From: Irpex lacteus
Lineage: Eukaryota > Basidiomycota > Agaricomycetes > Polyporales > Irpicaceae
DNA length: 64,000 bases
Direction of reading: 5' to 3'
Assembly (NCBI GenBank): GCA_001986395.2
Contig: MQVO02000002.1
Coordinates: forward strand, 558,001 to 622,000
The notes below the pieces were generated by a model. It was given only the letters and a program-made list of their open reading frames with translations, made no database searches and was not told the DNA's origin. Positions 24,951 to 37,237 of the stretch are shown here, in pieces (the first letter of the stretch is position 1; every line of letters begins with the position of its first letter). Both the position numbers and the translations under genes were made by a program.

Positions 24951-26229
24951 TACGCAGTCTCAGTTCGGTTGAGAATTTGTATTTCTCCAGGTTCCGTAAA
25001 CACTGCGCTCATTACTTATTTGGCTCTATTTGGCATACGCTTTGTGGCGTTTAGGTTCATCGTGAATAAAGTAGGTGTCGGACTCAGTCAACTGCTACTG
25101 TCAGTGGAAAGCTCCCTTGAGGTTGTCAAGGTGTAACGCACCCGAGAAGCACGGATAAACCTATGAGCTGAATCCATGCATCGACTGTCTGACTCTGTAC
25201 TGGCCAACTTTGACCAGAAGAGGAATCGGAAGACAACAATAGCAAAAATGACGTTGGACTGGCTCTCATGTTAGCGACGTTAGTGGCTTCCTTGCTGTGT
25301 CGTTCTACTTAGAAGCATTTCACAAGACATTCGTAAGGTACTCTCAGATATCTGGTATTATAGGCCGCAACGGTCTATGTGGAAGTGTTTTGTCAGCCAT
25401 AACAGGAAGTCTTTCCTGCATCAGCTGAATTATCCTCTCGTATTAGACGTCGGGCCGCATATAACATGAACCTTACAATACCAAACTCAAGTAAGTGCAA
25501 ACTGTCCCATACCTCTGGGAGAGTATCTGTTTCACTTGTAGGACAATCTCTCAATCTTAATCTTCGTCCAGAACTGAGACCAGAAGGACAGTGGTACGAT
25601 ACGATCTCCATACAGGTCGTCGCAACCTGCACCTCAGGACCCTGAACGATTAGTGTTACGTCTTACTACCGACGCGATGGCTCATTGGTCGTCCAATTGC
25701 CCGATCACTCGCTTCACCAGGTACCCAACTCGCCCTCCCCTTCCGATGACGGAGAAAGGCCGCCTCAACCTTTCACGATGTCTCGCGCAGTCTCCCGATG
25801 ACAGACTAACTGCATACGAGTGCTGTATGCAGCATATCATGGGAATCTGTCAAACATGCTCGCGCGTGCAAGTAGACTCCAAAGACTCATGGAATCCTGG
25901 TAGATTAGGTTCAAAACTTCCAATACATGCTTGGCACTATTACGTCAGATCGACACTTATACTCGGCGAACCGAATGTCCCTGCAGCTACATTCTTGTAA
26001 TCTACATAAATAGATAAAATTGTTCACCATGCTGAAGCTGTATACACCATCAGCTACGAAACTTGCAACAATACCGCGTAGATACAAACGACGTGATTTG
26101 CGATGTTGATCTATCCTAGCGGAATGTAGCTGTCGGAGTTAACGATGGCGAGTAGCGTCGAAAACAACGTACTTGGTCACAAATCTATAGTTATGTAGAG
26201 CAGAAAAACAATTGATCGAACCCCGACAC
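24951..26229. other. Intergenic region without a recognised gene
   Basis: Open frames of up to 115 codons occur on the plus strand (25653-26000), but neither composition nor motif supports a gene. Nothing else was seen. Confidence 0.4.
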
Positions 26230-26882
26230 TCAACGAGGGTAATAAGTGTCATCCCAGTCCTCTGTTTGAATGAGGTGATCAGCGACAAAACTCTCATTGA
26301 GTATAGGCAAACACGTACCCTCCGTTATACTTGTCCACGCAAGATAGAGTACACCTACAGCTGCGGTTTCGAGAATGGTAGCGACGAAAGAGCCATCTAA
26401 TCTGTGAGTCGATACTCCCTGTAATCCCGTGTTATCAACACGCCGGATGAGACGGACTTCACACATACCTTGCAGATAACCTTGTTCAACAGGAAGTAGT
26501 CGAGTTGACTGAGGACAAACAGAATGGCGGATAGGACGTAGAACCACATGGGGCGGACCTCATTGAGGATACCCAGTACAATGTACAGCATGAGAACAAA
26601 ATACAACAAGGCGGCGCTGGATATCAAATACAGTGAGTGGATTTTCGGATGCGCTAAAGGGGATACTCACGCGCCAGGCCATATCGTCGTCAAGACGAAC
26701 AGAGGTATACTGTGAAGCGCTTCCGGAGGATTGGAAGGGCCGAGAGCGGATGTGAATGTGAAGCCGACATCCAGAGCGATATAGGTAGTCGCAGCGAAGA
26801 AAGCAAGAGTGAAGAAAGTGAAGGGCTGTACGGACCATGATAATGAATTGCGACGGAGAACCGGAGTAATTTCAATGACATA
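26230..26882 (-). pseudogene. 3' half of a Chs7-like gene (chitin synthase export chaperone family)
   Basis: Three clean exons encode the C-terminal half of a Chs7/Chs3-accessory-type multi-pass membrane protein. They read PFTFFTLAFFAATTYIALD, then VLSQLDYFLLNKVICKG, then RLDGSFVATILETAAVG, and end SITEEDWDDTYYPR with TGA at 26230-26232. Chs7 proteins are ER membrane factors needed for export of chitin synthase. The match covers roughly the last three or four membrane spans. The N-terminal half, normally about 150-200 residues, is not present upstream on this strand, where lysophospholipase exons lie instead. A phase-0 intron (26883-26958) would join this fragment in frame to the phospholipase exon. 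It is therefore either a truncated remnant or the tail of a chimeric gene. Confidence 0.7.
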
Positions 26883-26958
26883 CTATGATTGAACTCAAGG
26901 TGTGAACAATCCATAGTAAGCAAGCCAGCTGAATGTACATAAGGTGAAAGGGACATAC

Positions 26959-28806
26959 ACTCGACTCGCTACCACCAGCATCATTGACAACGATGAAGCC
27001 GGGCGTTCGAGCTATCTGCATCAGCGGGACTATAGGGTTTTTCTACAAGAGCAGTTGTAACTGACCAGCGTGCAGGTGATTACTTTGAACTTTATCTGGC
27101 CATATTCGCTACCATCGGTGACTCAGAGCAGCTCTTGCGTACGAAGGTGGATGTCCGCAGATGAAGAGTTATGGAAGGGGTTAGGCCATAAGGTATCTAC
27201 ACCAAGTTAATCGTGAGCACAAATGCCCTGGCTCCGTCACTTGAAGCATAAGCTCAGACTGCACTTACATACGGCCCCTTCCATTGGCGGGTTGCCAATG
27301 ATCTGTAGATAGTCGGAAAGTTCTTCCACCATATCGGCCAACGATGCCGCAAACCTCTCTTGCTCGATCTTATCTTCTTTAGGAGGGTAGGGGGCCTTCG
27401 TCTTGGTTCCACTAGAACGTTTGGAAAATTGAATACAGCTCCGTTTGGCTGGACTAATGTAATCCCTAGAGCCAGTCACGGCAGAGTAAGCATCGTCATA
27501 GGGCACGATCACACACACGGAGACCCGTACAGAAGTTCACGGCTGAGTCAGCAGCGTCGGCTATGTACGCAGTGGTGTCGAAGCTATTCACGCAAGTGTT
27601 GTTTAGAGATTGGCCGTTGTCAAATCTCGTACCGAGGTACGAGGTTTTGACGAATGCCGAGACATGTCCTTGCCAGCTGCCAGCCTAGATAGAAGTCAGT
27701 CAGTATTCGCTGACGTCTTGGATGAGAAGATGGCATTGCATACTTCAAGCGGTGTGGCCTCATAGTACGTGCCATTGAGTTTTGGGGTATCTTCTGGGAT
27801 AAGGACCCCATTATAAGCATTCTTCCCAGGCATTCCAGCTGCCAGTATAAGTTCGGTATACAACAAGATAGGCATCGGAGACCGCCCAGCGGAGAAGTCG
27901 GAGAATGTAGTGGTATGGCTCCATAGAGGGGACAAGGGATTGGCTGTATCGTCCCCTGCGTGTTGACACTGAGAGCCTAGAAAAGCAGTGTAGTTGCAGC
28001 GGTTAGTCAACTTGCATACTAATATTCACCGTGAGAAGTAAAACTTACAACCCCGAAGACATCCGTTACAGAAAGGTTGAACCCCTGACTGGCTTTACCA
28101 AGGACCTCGTTAAATACACTACCGCTGTAGTTGACTGAGAGCAGGCCCTTATATAACATGTCCTCGATGTTCTGGAAGTCGGCCATCGAAACTGGTCCAA
28201 GACTGGTGGCACCGCCGCTTACAAGAAATCTCGTCAAGTGTACACAGGGAGAATAGAGGCATTTTGACGCTACTTACAGCCCACGACGTACGTTGCCGCC
28301 TGAAGTAAACCTCCTGTGTGCGCGTGGACCGCTGCAGATATTCTTTCTCGAAAGAGTACATCTGACCGTGATCAGAGCTCTGGACGCGGCTGCAAATCAT
28401 TTAGTAAGTTTTAGACATATTGTGTTGGTACTATACTCACGTGCCGCCTCCAGACCAGGTTAAACCAATGGTTTGTATCGCATGTGGTGTGCTGTTGAGA
28501 GCAGAAACATATTCGGAGACGTTGAACCCTTCTATCCCGACATTGGTAAGATAGGTTTGCAAGGCACGAACAACATTCGGTCGACGTTTTTCTAGCCGTG
28601 CTGTATCTTCTGTAGATAAACTATCGGAGGCGTTGCGCACGAATGTTGCCCCATCTGTACACTGAAGGATGTCAATAATTACCTCCGGAACAGCACCGAA
28701 AGCAACATACCTGAAAATGCGTAAGCATATGGTTTACACTAAACGAAAGAACAACACTGCTCAATGGCAGTACTAAAAGACAGATAACCCAGCTTGGGAA
28801 AGGCAT
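26959..28806 (-). pseudogene. Lysophospholipase (phospholipase B family), disrupted and lacking its C-terminus
   Basis: ATG 28806 starts a signal-peptide-like segment (MPFPSWVICLLVLPLSS). A spliced exon follows with CTDGATFVRNASDSLS and IGLTWSGGG, the usual N-terminus of secreted fungal lysophospholipases, which hydrolyse acyl ester bonds of (lyso)phospholipids. Downstream landmarks are GGLLQAATYVVG, SGGATSLGPVSM, FNLSVTDVFG, GSWQGHVSAFVKTSYLG and NPIVPLMQIARTPGF with its following Asp. Between SGGG and GGLLQAAT the homologous residues fall in different reading frames within about 130 bp. No canonical intron I tried restores them, and the next junction to SGGATS is also out of phase. The final 100 or so residues of the family are absent, replaced by Chs7-like sequence. 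I therefore call it broken. A base-level assembly error could explain part of this. Confidence 0.7.
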
Positions 28807-29033
28807 GATACTAGTTGAGTGAAACCAGGTTCCCGACGAGGTCATTATACTTATACGCCTCGCCTCTACCGCCATATCTGCAGTAAATTGCCTCGCTGTG
28901 TTTCGGAAAATAATCCGAACATCACTATGGAGGAATATCTGCGCACCAATCAAGGTTGATTAATATCAATGATTACCCTTGCGACCGTGCGGGATTGCGC
29001 GAAGGAGAACGATCTTGGCCCTAAAAAGCAGAA

Positions 29034-29108
29034 ATGTGCACCTTTGGTATGACGACCGGACTGATTAAGTGAAGAGCTTTACGCGAGCATAACGGACAGG
29101 TTGAGTAG
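29034..29108. repeat. Imperfect direct repeat, copy 1
   Basis: It pairs with 29195-29273. Shared blocks are an ATG-GCAC start, AAGTGAAGA, TTACGCGAGCATAAC and CAGGTTGAG, with small substitutions and one short insertion. Confidence 0.7.
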
Positions 29109-29194
29109 AGCTTTGCCTGCTGCTAACAAGTAAGCCAGTGCGTAGTCGGTTCAAGAACACAGCTGTAAGTACTTACCAGTTCGTTCAAAAAGAA

Positions 29195-29273
29195 GATGGG
29201 CACACTTAATATGATGCCCGGAATGGACAAGTGAAGAACGTTACGCGAGCATAACAGGCCCATTCAGGTTGAG
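29195..29273. repeat. Imperfect direct repeat, copy 2
   Basis: It is offset by about 161-165 bases from copy 1. It ends about 280 bp before the VPS26 start codon. Confidence 0.7.
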
Positions 29274-29550
29274 CATGGTCTCCCTGAGGTAGAGTAGAAA
29301 CGTTCAACGTATGACGTTTAACCTTCGCGAGTGCAGGATCTTGTGTCCGACGTTGAGTAAAGCTGAATCAGAGACGATGACAAGAACTGAAGCGCCCGCG
29401 GGACGGTAACTGCGCCGCTGCGGTAGACAGATTGAGATACCTTTTGAGCTTCACGTCCATCTCCCCTTACGACCTCAGCAAGGCCCACATCACGTCGTTC
29501 CAGCACGAACAATTGTATATCTGGTCTGAAACGGCACCTGCACGCTCGCT

Positions 29551-30939
29551 ATGGCTGCATACTTCTTCGCCTCGCCAGTGGATGTTGAAATCAAGTTGGA
29601 CAACGAGGATGAGAGGAAGAAGGTTGACTTGAAGACTGAGAAGGAGAAGGTGGTAACCAGCCCCGTGTACTACGATGGAGACCCTGTGTCTGGTCAGGTG
29701 TGTCTGTCACTGACTGAGGCGGAGAACTGACTCTGACCAGTTGCACTTGGATATAGGTTACAGTGCGCGTTCGGGACGGCAAGAAGCTTGCACATGACGG
29801 TATCAAAGTGGAGTTTGTTGGAAGTATAGGTGAGTGCTTATATAGTTACACACTCTCTTTATTGTCTGAAGTTATGTCCCAGAGCTCTTCTATGACAGAG
29901 GACATCATCATGAGTTCCTATCACTATCGCAAGAGCTGGCCGCACCGTCAGAGATGAGGCAAGCTCAGACATTCGAGTTCTTCTTCAAGAATGTGGAGAA
30001 ACAATACGAAAGCTACCAGGGTATCAACGTGAAGCTACGGTGCGTGTAGCAGCAGAATTGGCCTAAACATGTACTTATTCACAGTCCTGGTTGTGCAGAT
30101 ACTTCGTCAGGGTCACTATATCTCGTAGAATGGCAGACGTAGTAAAGGAGAAGGACGTCTGGGTACACTCGTATCGTATGCCTCCAGACAGCAATAACTC
30201 CATCAAGATGGAGGTTGGTATTGAAGACTGCTTGCATATTGAGTTCGAATACAATAAGTCAAAGTAAGTTAAACGTTACTCTTGCCCTATTAGCGTGCTA
30301 AGAGGGTAATAGATACCACTTGAAAGACGTCATTGTGGGCAAGATATACTTTCTGCTAGTACGAATCAAGATCAAGCACATGGAACTATCTATCATACGG
30401 AGAGAAACGACTGGATCACCGCCAAACCAGTACAACGAGAGCGAGACAATCACGAAATTTGAGATCATGGACGGTGCTCCTGTACGAGGTAAGCACTTAT
30501 TTTTACTGTTGTAGATGAAGTCTAACACCATTGCAGGAGAAACCATACCCATTCGTCTCTTCCTCGGCGGCTTCGACCTTACACCAACCTTCCGTGAAGT
30601 GAACAAGAAGTTCAGCGTACGCTACTACTTGAATCTTGTTCTCATTGACGAGGAGAACCGGCGATACTTTAAGCAGCAGGAGATTACGATCTTTAGGATA
30701 CCAGAGGTACGCTTCTGGACTCATCCGCCAAGTCTATTTAGTAACCACGACTTCTTGCCTAGAACTGATTCCCACCGTATTTATTCATGTATCACTACTT
30801 TGTTGGAGTATCTCACGTCGGACGCATTGGCCGTACTTTTGGAAATTTGGCTCTGCAGCCTCCCCGTCCGCGGCGCGAGAGTCTCAACACACAAGGCTAT
30901 TACTCTTTATTCCAACAAATGCCTTTACTAAAACAGTGA
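29551..30939 (+). CDS. VPS26: Retromer subunit VPS26
   Basis: Vps26 is the arrestin-fold subunit of the retromer, which sorts receptors from endosomes back to the Golgi. Joined exons read MAAYFFASPVDVEIKLDN, then VKVE-type FVGSIELFYDRG, FFFKNVEKQYESYQG, VNVKLRYFVRVTI (with Gly-Ile-Asn before the valine), EVGIEDCLHIEFEYNKSKY, KDVIVGKIYFLLVRIKIK, and IPIRLFLGGFDLTPTF. This is colinear with the whole family. It closes with RRYFKQQEITIFR. The likely last intron runs from GTACGC (after ...RIPE) to CTGCAG, giving a short tail ...MPLLKQ and TGA 30937-30939. The length of about 300 residues is normal. ATG 29551 matches the expected family N-terminus. Confidence 0.93.
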
Positions 30940-31032
30940 CCGTCCTACAGCCATTGCTCTAGCGCAACAGAAAATGGTAAAGTATACGCTACAACAGAAC
31001 TAAACCCAAATCCAATCCAATTCAAAAATCCT

Positions 31033-33703
31033 TCAAACTGGCCTTCCAATAGCACTGGCTGTATAAGCACTCGAATCCGCCGAGAATCTGCTAACCTTGA
31101 GATCCCGTCGGTACACACTCTGCGGTATACCAGCCTGCGGGAAACTCATCGATCCAGCCTCGTCCGGCACACCATGCCACTCTGGAACGATACTGCTCCT
31201 CTGAGACGACGAGCTGATCGACGGCGTCGGCGTGCGTCGCGTGGCAACGCTCCCAATGCTCTTGATACTGCTCGCCCTCGGCCGTCGCGCCTTCTTCTCC
31301 ACCTCCTTGTCCTTTTCTCCCAGCTGCTTCCATGCTGCTTCCAGCTCGGCTTGGTCCTGCGCCATCACGTCTGCCAATCCGAGCTTTCCAGGAAACTCGA
31401 ACGCAGGGTCAAGCGGTCTTCCGCGTGAGTACGAAGAGGACCGAGACCGCCCCGCCGAACGCGAGCGACTGGCACTACCACGCCGGCGTCGGGGACTGGT
31501 GGAAGCCCCCGGTTGCGAGGCCGACGGAGTATGTGTGACGGGTCGAGGCTTCGTTCTTTGCATGGGAGAAGGGGACGCGGGGGAAGTCGAATTAGACTTC
31601 GACTCGCCGGCCGTGTACGTTTGCGGACGTGCCCGTCTCGTGGGGACCGCTGCATCGTCACCGTTTTCTGCTTCGATCTCTTCCTCCAAGTCGTGTAACT
31701 TCGGTACCGGCTTGCGTTTGACCGAGCTGCTACGTCGTACGAGTCCGGTGGCGCTGACAACGCTCCGTCCACTGTTGGACCGAGAGATGTCTCCCAGGCG
31801 GGACATGATGTCGCTCTCGGTCATGGCGGAGGACATCCTTTCTTGTTGCATCGCTGCGAGTTTCCAAGCGGGGACGCCAGGGAACTGCATAGCGAGTGCG
31901 TGCACGACTTCCAGTGAATCAGAAGCGTGGCTGGCAACAGTGCGTGTGCTGTAGCGGGATTCTGTGCCGCCACCGGTTGCGACGCTTGGCGTGGGCAGTA
32001 ACGGCATCGGCTCGCTTTGAAGGGCCTCGAAGTTGCGATCCTTCGGACTTGGTGCGGGACGCACTGATAGTCTTGTGAGGTCTTGCAGTGGCGACCGTTC
32101 GCTCCTACTGGGTGGCAGCGAGAGTGCACGAGGCGGTTTCGATAATGCTGGTGATTCCGGTGGGGAGTGCGGGTTGGGCATCCTCGACATGGCCTGCGCT
32201 GTAGCAGGCCGTGGGGGGCCCTTTGGCTCCGTACTCTCTGGAGTTTCAGGAAGTGGAACCAGGAGCTTAGAGAACCGCCGTAGATCCAAGGTCGGTGCGC
32301 GGCCATGCCGATATGTCACCACGACCTGCTTTCCGTACAACGATACTTCACTTCGAGCGCTTTCGAGAGAATGAACAGTGGGTTGTCGTTTGATCGGGTG
32401 TGACATAGGTAAAGCTGCTGATGCTGAGCCTGGTAGAGAGGTAGCGAAGATGAGAGGGGAGGGGGTAATAACGTGTTGGATGGTGAAGGACTCCGAGCTG
32501 ATTGCAGACGCAGGAGGTTCGATCTTGGACTCTTGATCAAACCTGTCGCTCACAGGCCGGAAGCTCCGTCGTGGATTCGGAGTGAAGATACCAGACAGAG
32601 CTGCTGCGCGCGATCGCCTCGCGTCCAGCCTTCGCTGTCCTCGTACAGTGAACATAGTGAAGTCTTCAACAGTGTCCATGCTAGGGCGTAGCGATATGCC
32701 TCAGCAACAAATTATGAGTCCTCGAAATGACGCACTCACCCCTTGACGACGCCGATTATCAAGAATGCCCGAGACAAGAACCTCAGCCCTCTCCGTACAA
32801 TTATTGTGGCGAACGAGCCATCCACAAATCCTATGATAGCCTCCACAAAACCCAGCTTGATTCCCACCGCCATCCATCCCAACCCGTTAATCATAGCTGC
32901 CTCGTTGTCTTGATTCTTTGTCACCTCGATCCTCCGCTTCTCGAGGACAATCTTGACCACCCGCGCGATGCTAGAAAGGAATGCGACGGCATGCATAAGA
33001 ATTAGGAGGACTAGGGCTAGGCTGTCCATGAATGTGATGGTGTCGGGGCTAGCAAACCCAATTGAGATTGCTGGGGGTGCACCCTTGCGGACAGGGAAGC
33101 GAGCTGGACGTCCCTTAGTTAATTTATTGAATTCGTCATAGAAGGATGTCACTTGCCGTATCGAAGAGAGAAAAATGAGCCTATTGCATTTGAAATGACA
33201 ACAAGCGGTATACAGGTGAAAAGGGTATATTTGGTGATCCAACGGATTCTGCGGGGCAGGATGGCCTGGAACTCGTGTGTGGTGAGGAGAGTGAGGTACA
33301 GGGTGAACAGAAATAGGGGACCGGCAGAGAGAGCACCTAGAAAATATGTCATTATTGATGGTTATTATCTTTTTAGAATGACATACCAGTGGTGATGTCA
33401 AATGCTTTAAACGCGATGAAGGAGTTATCCACGACAACATGTGCAAGCACGTCGAATAGTGCGAGCACAAAGTAGAGGAGGCCATCGCCCGCCAGCAGAA
33501 AGTACCTCCTGCAGACATTGTCAGTGCACGCACTCGATCCCATGATATATTACGCACCTGTCACCACTACCCCGCTTGATGATGCACAGGATAACACAGA
33601 AAATAATCTCTAAAGCCGGAGGAATGATGACCAGGGCTGACTCCAAGTGAGTGAGAGTCTGGCAGCGGAGGTTAGGTGCCAGAGAAAAACAGGTCGGAGT
33701 CAT
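31033..33703 (-). CDS. Seven-TM-like membrane protein with long disordered tail
   Basis: ATG 33703 opens the gene. Exons 33703-31033 join as GDR|RYFLLAGDGLLY, through several hydrophobic segments, and then VVKG|MDTVEDFTMFTVRGQ across the intron at about 32.68-32.73 kb. The first 290 or so residues hold about seven hydrophobic stretches separated by short basic loops, a GPCR-like layout. The last 548 codons form one exon of low-complexity Ser/Pro/Arg-rich sequence without a known domain, ending SAIGRPV. The layout resembles the many basidiomycete 7-TM proteins of unknown ligand, but I see no diagnostic motif for a pheromone, cAMP or opsin-type receptor. If the two halves were separate genes, the tail would start at an internal ATG at 32679. 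The in-phase splice argues for one gene. Confidence 0.65.
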
Positions 33704-34591
33704 GAAAGGTCAGAGAGCACCGATGACTTCCTTGTGAAGAGTAGCAGCGACAAGCTCATTCCCAGAAGAGGAGAGGCAACGGCCAGCGAAAGGAAGGACA
33801 GAGTCGAGGAAGCCGGCCTCGACGAAAAGGAGTGGAACGCAGACTGGCTGCTATGGATTGGTGGGGCCAGCACCTGAATGGGCAGAACGTCGGAGGAAGA
33901 AGAGAGTAAGTAAGGAGGATCGCGAGCGGGGGCGTCCAACACCATGTCTTTACCGAACTACGGTTTCCTCGGGCCCAGCTGGCTATCTGGACAAGATGGC
34001 AACCGTCATTTACTCTCCTGTGTGGACTGGCCCAGGACCATCGCGACGAGAAGTTCCAGTTGTCAGAGCGCGATATGTGCTGTATTCCGGATGCAATCAA
34101 TTGATGCTATGTATATCTGTAGATGTTTCTACATCTGTTCTGACGAGATCAACGATATGTGCTCGGTTGTACTCCAACGTGCCACGCACAGCAATGTGCA
34201 AGAAAATTCTGTGACTGCGGGTAGCAAACAATGTGTAAGCCTCATGTTTCTACAATTGTGGGGGTTACCTTCTAGTCTGACCTGGGTGAGTTGTGTTTCT
34301 AGGCTGTAAGGCTACAATTGAGCGCGAGCTACACTTGAGTTGGTGGCGAAGGCGCTTGGTTCGATCGGGCGGCCAACCGGAGGTTCGCACGCTCGTCGTT
34401 CTAGCAACTCGGGTGATCTTACCCACGTGGAAACGGATCAATTACATCAGGCACGGTCGAATCGCTCGGAGCGGGGCTCTACTAGTAAGCTAGATCTTGG
34501 ATTGTGCCACAGTCTCTGCTCGCTGCCCTTGCCGTCTTCCACGTCGAGTACGCTTTCACCCAGAAAACCACATGAACGTTAGCTCAAGCGC
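33704..34591. other. Divergent intergenic region
   Basis: This lies between the start of the 7-TM gene and the CLN3-like gene. Short open frames only; nothing recognised. Confidence 0.4.
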
Positions 34592-36802
34592 ATGGTAAAT
34601 CTTTCGCAAGGTGAAGTTCAGGAAGCATACGAACTCGACTCCAGCCCACACATGAACGTTACGTCTGTGCATGATAGACCTGCAAGTCCAACAGAAGCTG
34701 GGCCAGAGGATCACCTTCTTCCAGAGTCACCGTTAGGACCTACTCATTGTAAGTTGAAACCTAAGAAGCGTCGGTCAGGACATATCACATGAAGGATATG
34801 ACCGTATAGAAGGGTTCCGCACGTCCTGTGTCACTTACTGCTTGGTCTACTAACTGATACTCTAATACTTAGCAGAAGCAAAGAAGCTCTTCTTCAAACT
34901 CGGTCTATCATTCTTTCTTTTCGGACTAATCAACAATGGTGCGTACCCAATGCTCTTGCAGTACATCACCTCCGCCGAACTAGCCCCCAGTACTCTACGT
35001 TATAATCCTATCCGCAGCGTTGGACTTGGTACCACCATCCACGCCGAAGGGCATAATAGCATTCTGCAACATATTTCCGGCACTTGTCGCAAAGGTTGGC
35101 TGGCCCTACATCCTCAGAGGTCGGATAAGATACGCAAAGAGGCTCACGGGATGCTGTGCAGTCAGCGTCAGCGGAATGATTGTGAGCTTCCTCTTCCTGC
35201 ACATCTGGCACGTTGGTCAACACGGCCATTCTAAAACATCTGTGGCGCAGGTCGTTGCTCTGTTCGACTCCCTACTGATGAGACTAATGGGCATCTGCCT
35301 CGCATCATTCTCGTCAGGTGCGTTTACATCATTGACTATCATTGAATTCAGAGACATCAGACTGACGATTCTTATTGAGGTCTGGGAGAATTAACCTTCT
35401 TGCAACTCTCAACGAGATACCATCCATCTTCAGTGGCCGGGCATAGTGTTGGGTTAGTTCTTCTGCCCGATCCTGATTAGAACTACTCTGAGGCAGTTGT
35501 TGCAGCTACTTTGCTTCCGGGACAGGCGCCGCAGGGCTCGTAGGAGCCTCCATGTGGTGGATGCTCAGAGGCCTCGGAGTACGCACGGGTGTGGGACTCT
35601 CATCAGTAAGTATGGTGGTAACAGCGACAGCATCATTCTCACATCCCTGGGTTGATAGGTGATGCCACTCGTCATACCTGTGGCATATTACTTCATTTTA
35701 CCGCACCCAGAGGTGTTTGCTGCCGTGCCTATTCCTTCTTATGAAGAAGAGGAGGTAGATGCACCGTACACGCCCCTACCTACGGATGATAGCACGGCTG
35801 AGGCGCCAAAGGCATCTATTGCGTTGTCATTCGAAGACAAATGGCAGCTGGTCAAGCCGCTACTGCTGAAGTATATGCTCCCTTTGTGTATGTGCCTCTC
35901 ACCGCATCTTGATTTCATCTCTCATCATGTTGGGTCACATCTCTCATCATGTTGGGTCACAGTCGCTGTTTATACGGTATGTGCTTGTAGTGCCTCGTGG
36001 AGGTTATCACGATTGACCTTTTTTTTCCAAGCTCGAGTATACTATAAACCAGGTAAATGATTCACATAGTTCACGGTCCTAAATACTAACTGCTCTCAGG
36101 GTATTGCACCGACACTAGTGTACCCGGTCCCATCACCTGATAGATATTGGCTTCTGAGCAAGATCATCAAGTCTATCCGCGATTATTACCCACTATGGCA
36201 GGTTAGACATATCTTCGTCCACTATACTTGATTGTGCTGATCTCATACTAACCTTACTAGCTCGTATATCAAACCACCGTATTCCTCTCCCGCTCGTCCA
36301 TTTCCTTCGGCCTCCCTCCGCTTCCCGCAAAGTTCCTCTCTGCACCGGCCTTCGCTCAAGCGTTCATCCTCACTCTCCTGGCCATTGAATCAGCCGTAGG
36401 CATCTTCAACGAGAACTCGCAAGGGCTCAGTTTCTCCTTCGTCTTCCTGCTCATCAGCATCGAAGGCATATGCGGTGGCCTCGCTTAGTACGTATAGTCT
36501 TCTAGTTTTTCTTTCCATTTAACGGCTGTCTAACAACACTTCGACTCACACTCTGCCATTCTCATCTTCTCAGCGTTAACGTATTCTACCGCATTAACCA
36601 AGAACAATCCCACCCGCATCCTGGCGGAGAAGCTGACGAGAACCCCGAACGCGCCAAGCAAGAGAGAGAGTTCAAGATTGGCTCGATCGGGTTTGCGGAC
36701 TCGACGGGGATATTGCTCGCTTCTATCCTTGCGGTGCCGACAGAGGTCGAGCTGTGTAATGCGCAGGCGAGGAGGGGAAAGATGATATGCAAGAGTTTGT
36801 GA
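34592..36802 (+). CDS. BTN1: CLN3/Btn1 (battenin) homologue
   Basis: Battenins are multi-pass vacuolar/endolysosomal membrane proteins linked to vacuole pH, basic amino acid homeostasis and trafficking. A soluble acidic N-terminus (MVNLSQGEVQEAYELDS) splices to SEAKKLFFKLGLSFFLFG, then LINN|VLYVIILSAALDLVP, which matches the first spans of the family. Further exons give GIIAFCNIFPALVAKVGWP, a cytosolic loop PSYEEEEVDAPYTPLPT, WQLVKPLLLKYMLPL, TINQGIAPTLVYPVPS and SISFGLPPLPAKFLSAP. The last exon includes YVNVFYRIN and ends at TGA 36800-36802. This order and length (roughly 450-500 residues) fit the fungal orthologue. Internal exon edges around 35.4-36.1 kb are approximate. Confidence 0.9.
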
Positions 36803-37237
36803 CCAGCGTGCATTGTCGAGAGACGTGGCAGCGTGAAGTAACGCTAACGGAGTGGAAGTCTGCGCTCTGTGTAAGGAGTTTAGTATGATAGGTCTTCTTT
36901 GTGAAATACGGTTATTTGTATTACACCCATAGGTTTCCTGTATAAAGTAGTCCCTACCCATGTAGTCCCGACTGCACAAGTATACCGCGATTTGCAACGA
37001 GCAGTTGAGGGCGTCGCGGATGTCGCTACTATCCACAGCTTCATATTCATCCAGCCAAGCATATCGGAGTGTATTTAGAATTTTAGAGCAGACCACGATT
37101 ACTTCTAATCACAGAGCAAGAAGATATAGATACAGAGCTATCAATATAGATGAGCGAAGCAGATGCGCAGGGGTATGTGAAGATTGAAACGTCAAGGCAA
37201 GAATATACTAGAGAGGTATAAATCAACGGGCAAAGCT
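36803..37237. other. Convergent intergenic spacer
   Basis: This AT-richer spacer lies between two genes that end toward each other (the CLN3-like gene and the FunK1 kinase). It would hold both 3' ends. Nothing else was seen. Confidence 0.4.

Larger units (their letters stand above)
28807..29550. promoter_or_regulatory. Divergent upstream region of phospholipase locus and VPS26
   Basis: No gene is seen. An alternative in-frame ATG for the phospholipase lies at 28845. The region carries an imperfect direct repeat of about 75 bp (29034-29108 and 29195-29273) that shares TTACGCGAGCATAAC and CAGGTTGAG. Confidence 0.45.

Noticed and set aside
31232..31954. Plus-strand open frame of 240 codons
   Set aside because: It is antisense to the single-exon disordered tail of the 7-TM protein and has no domain.
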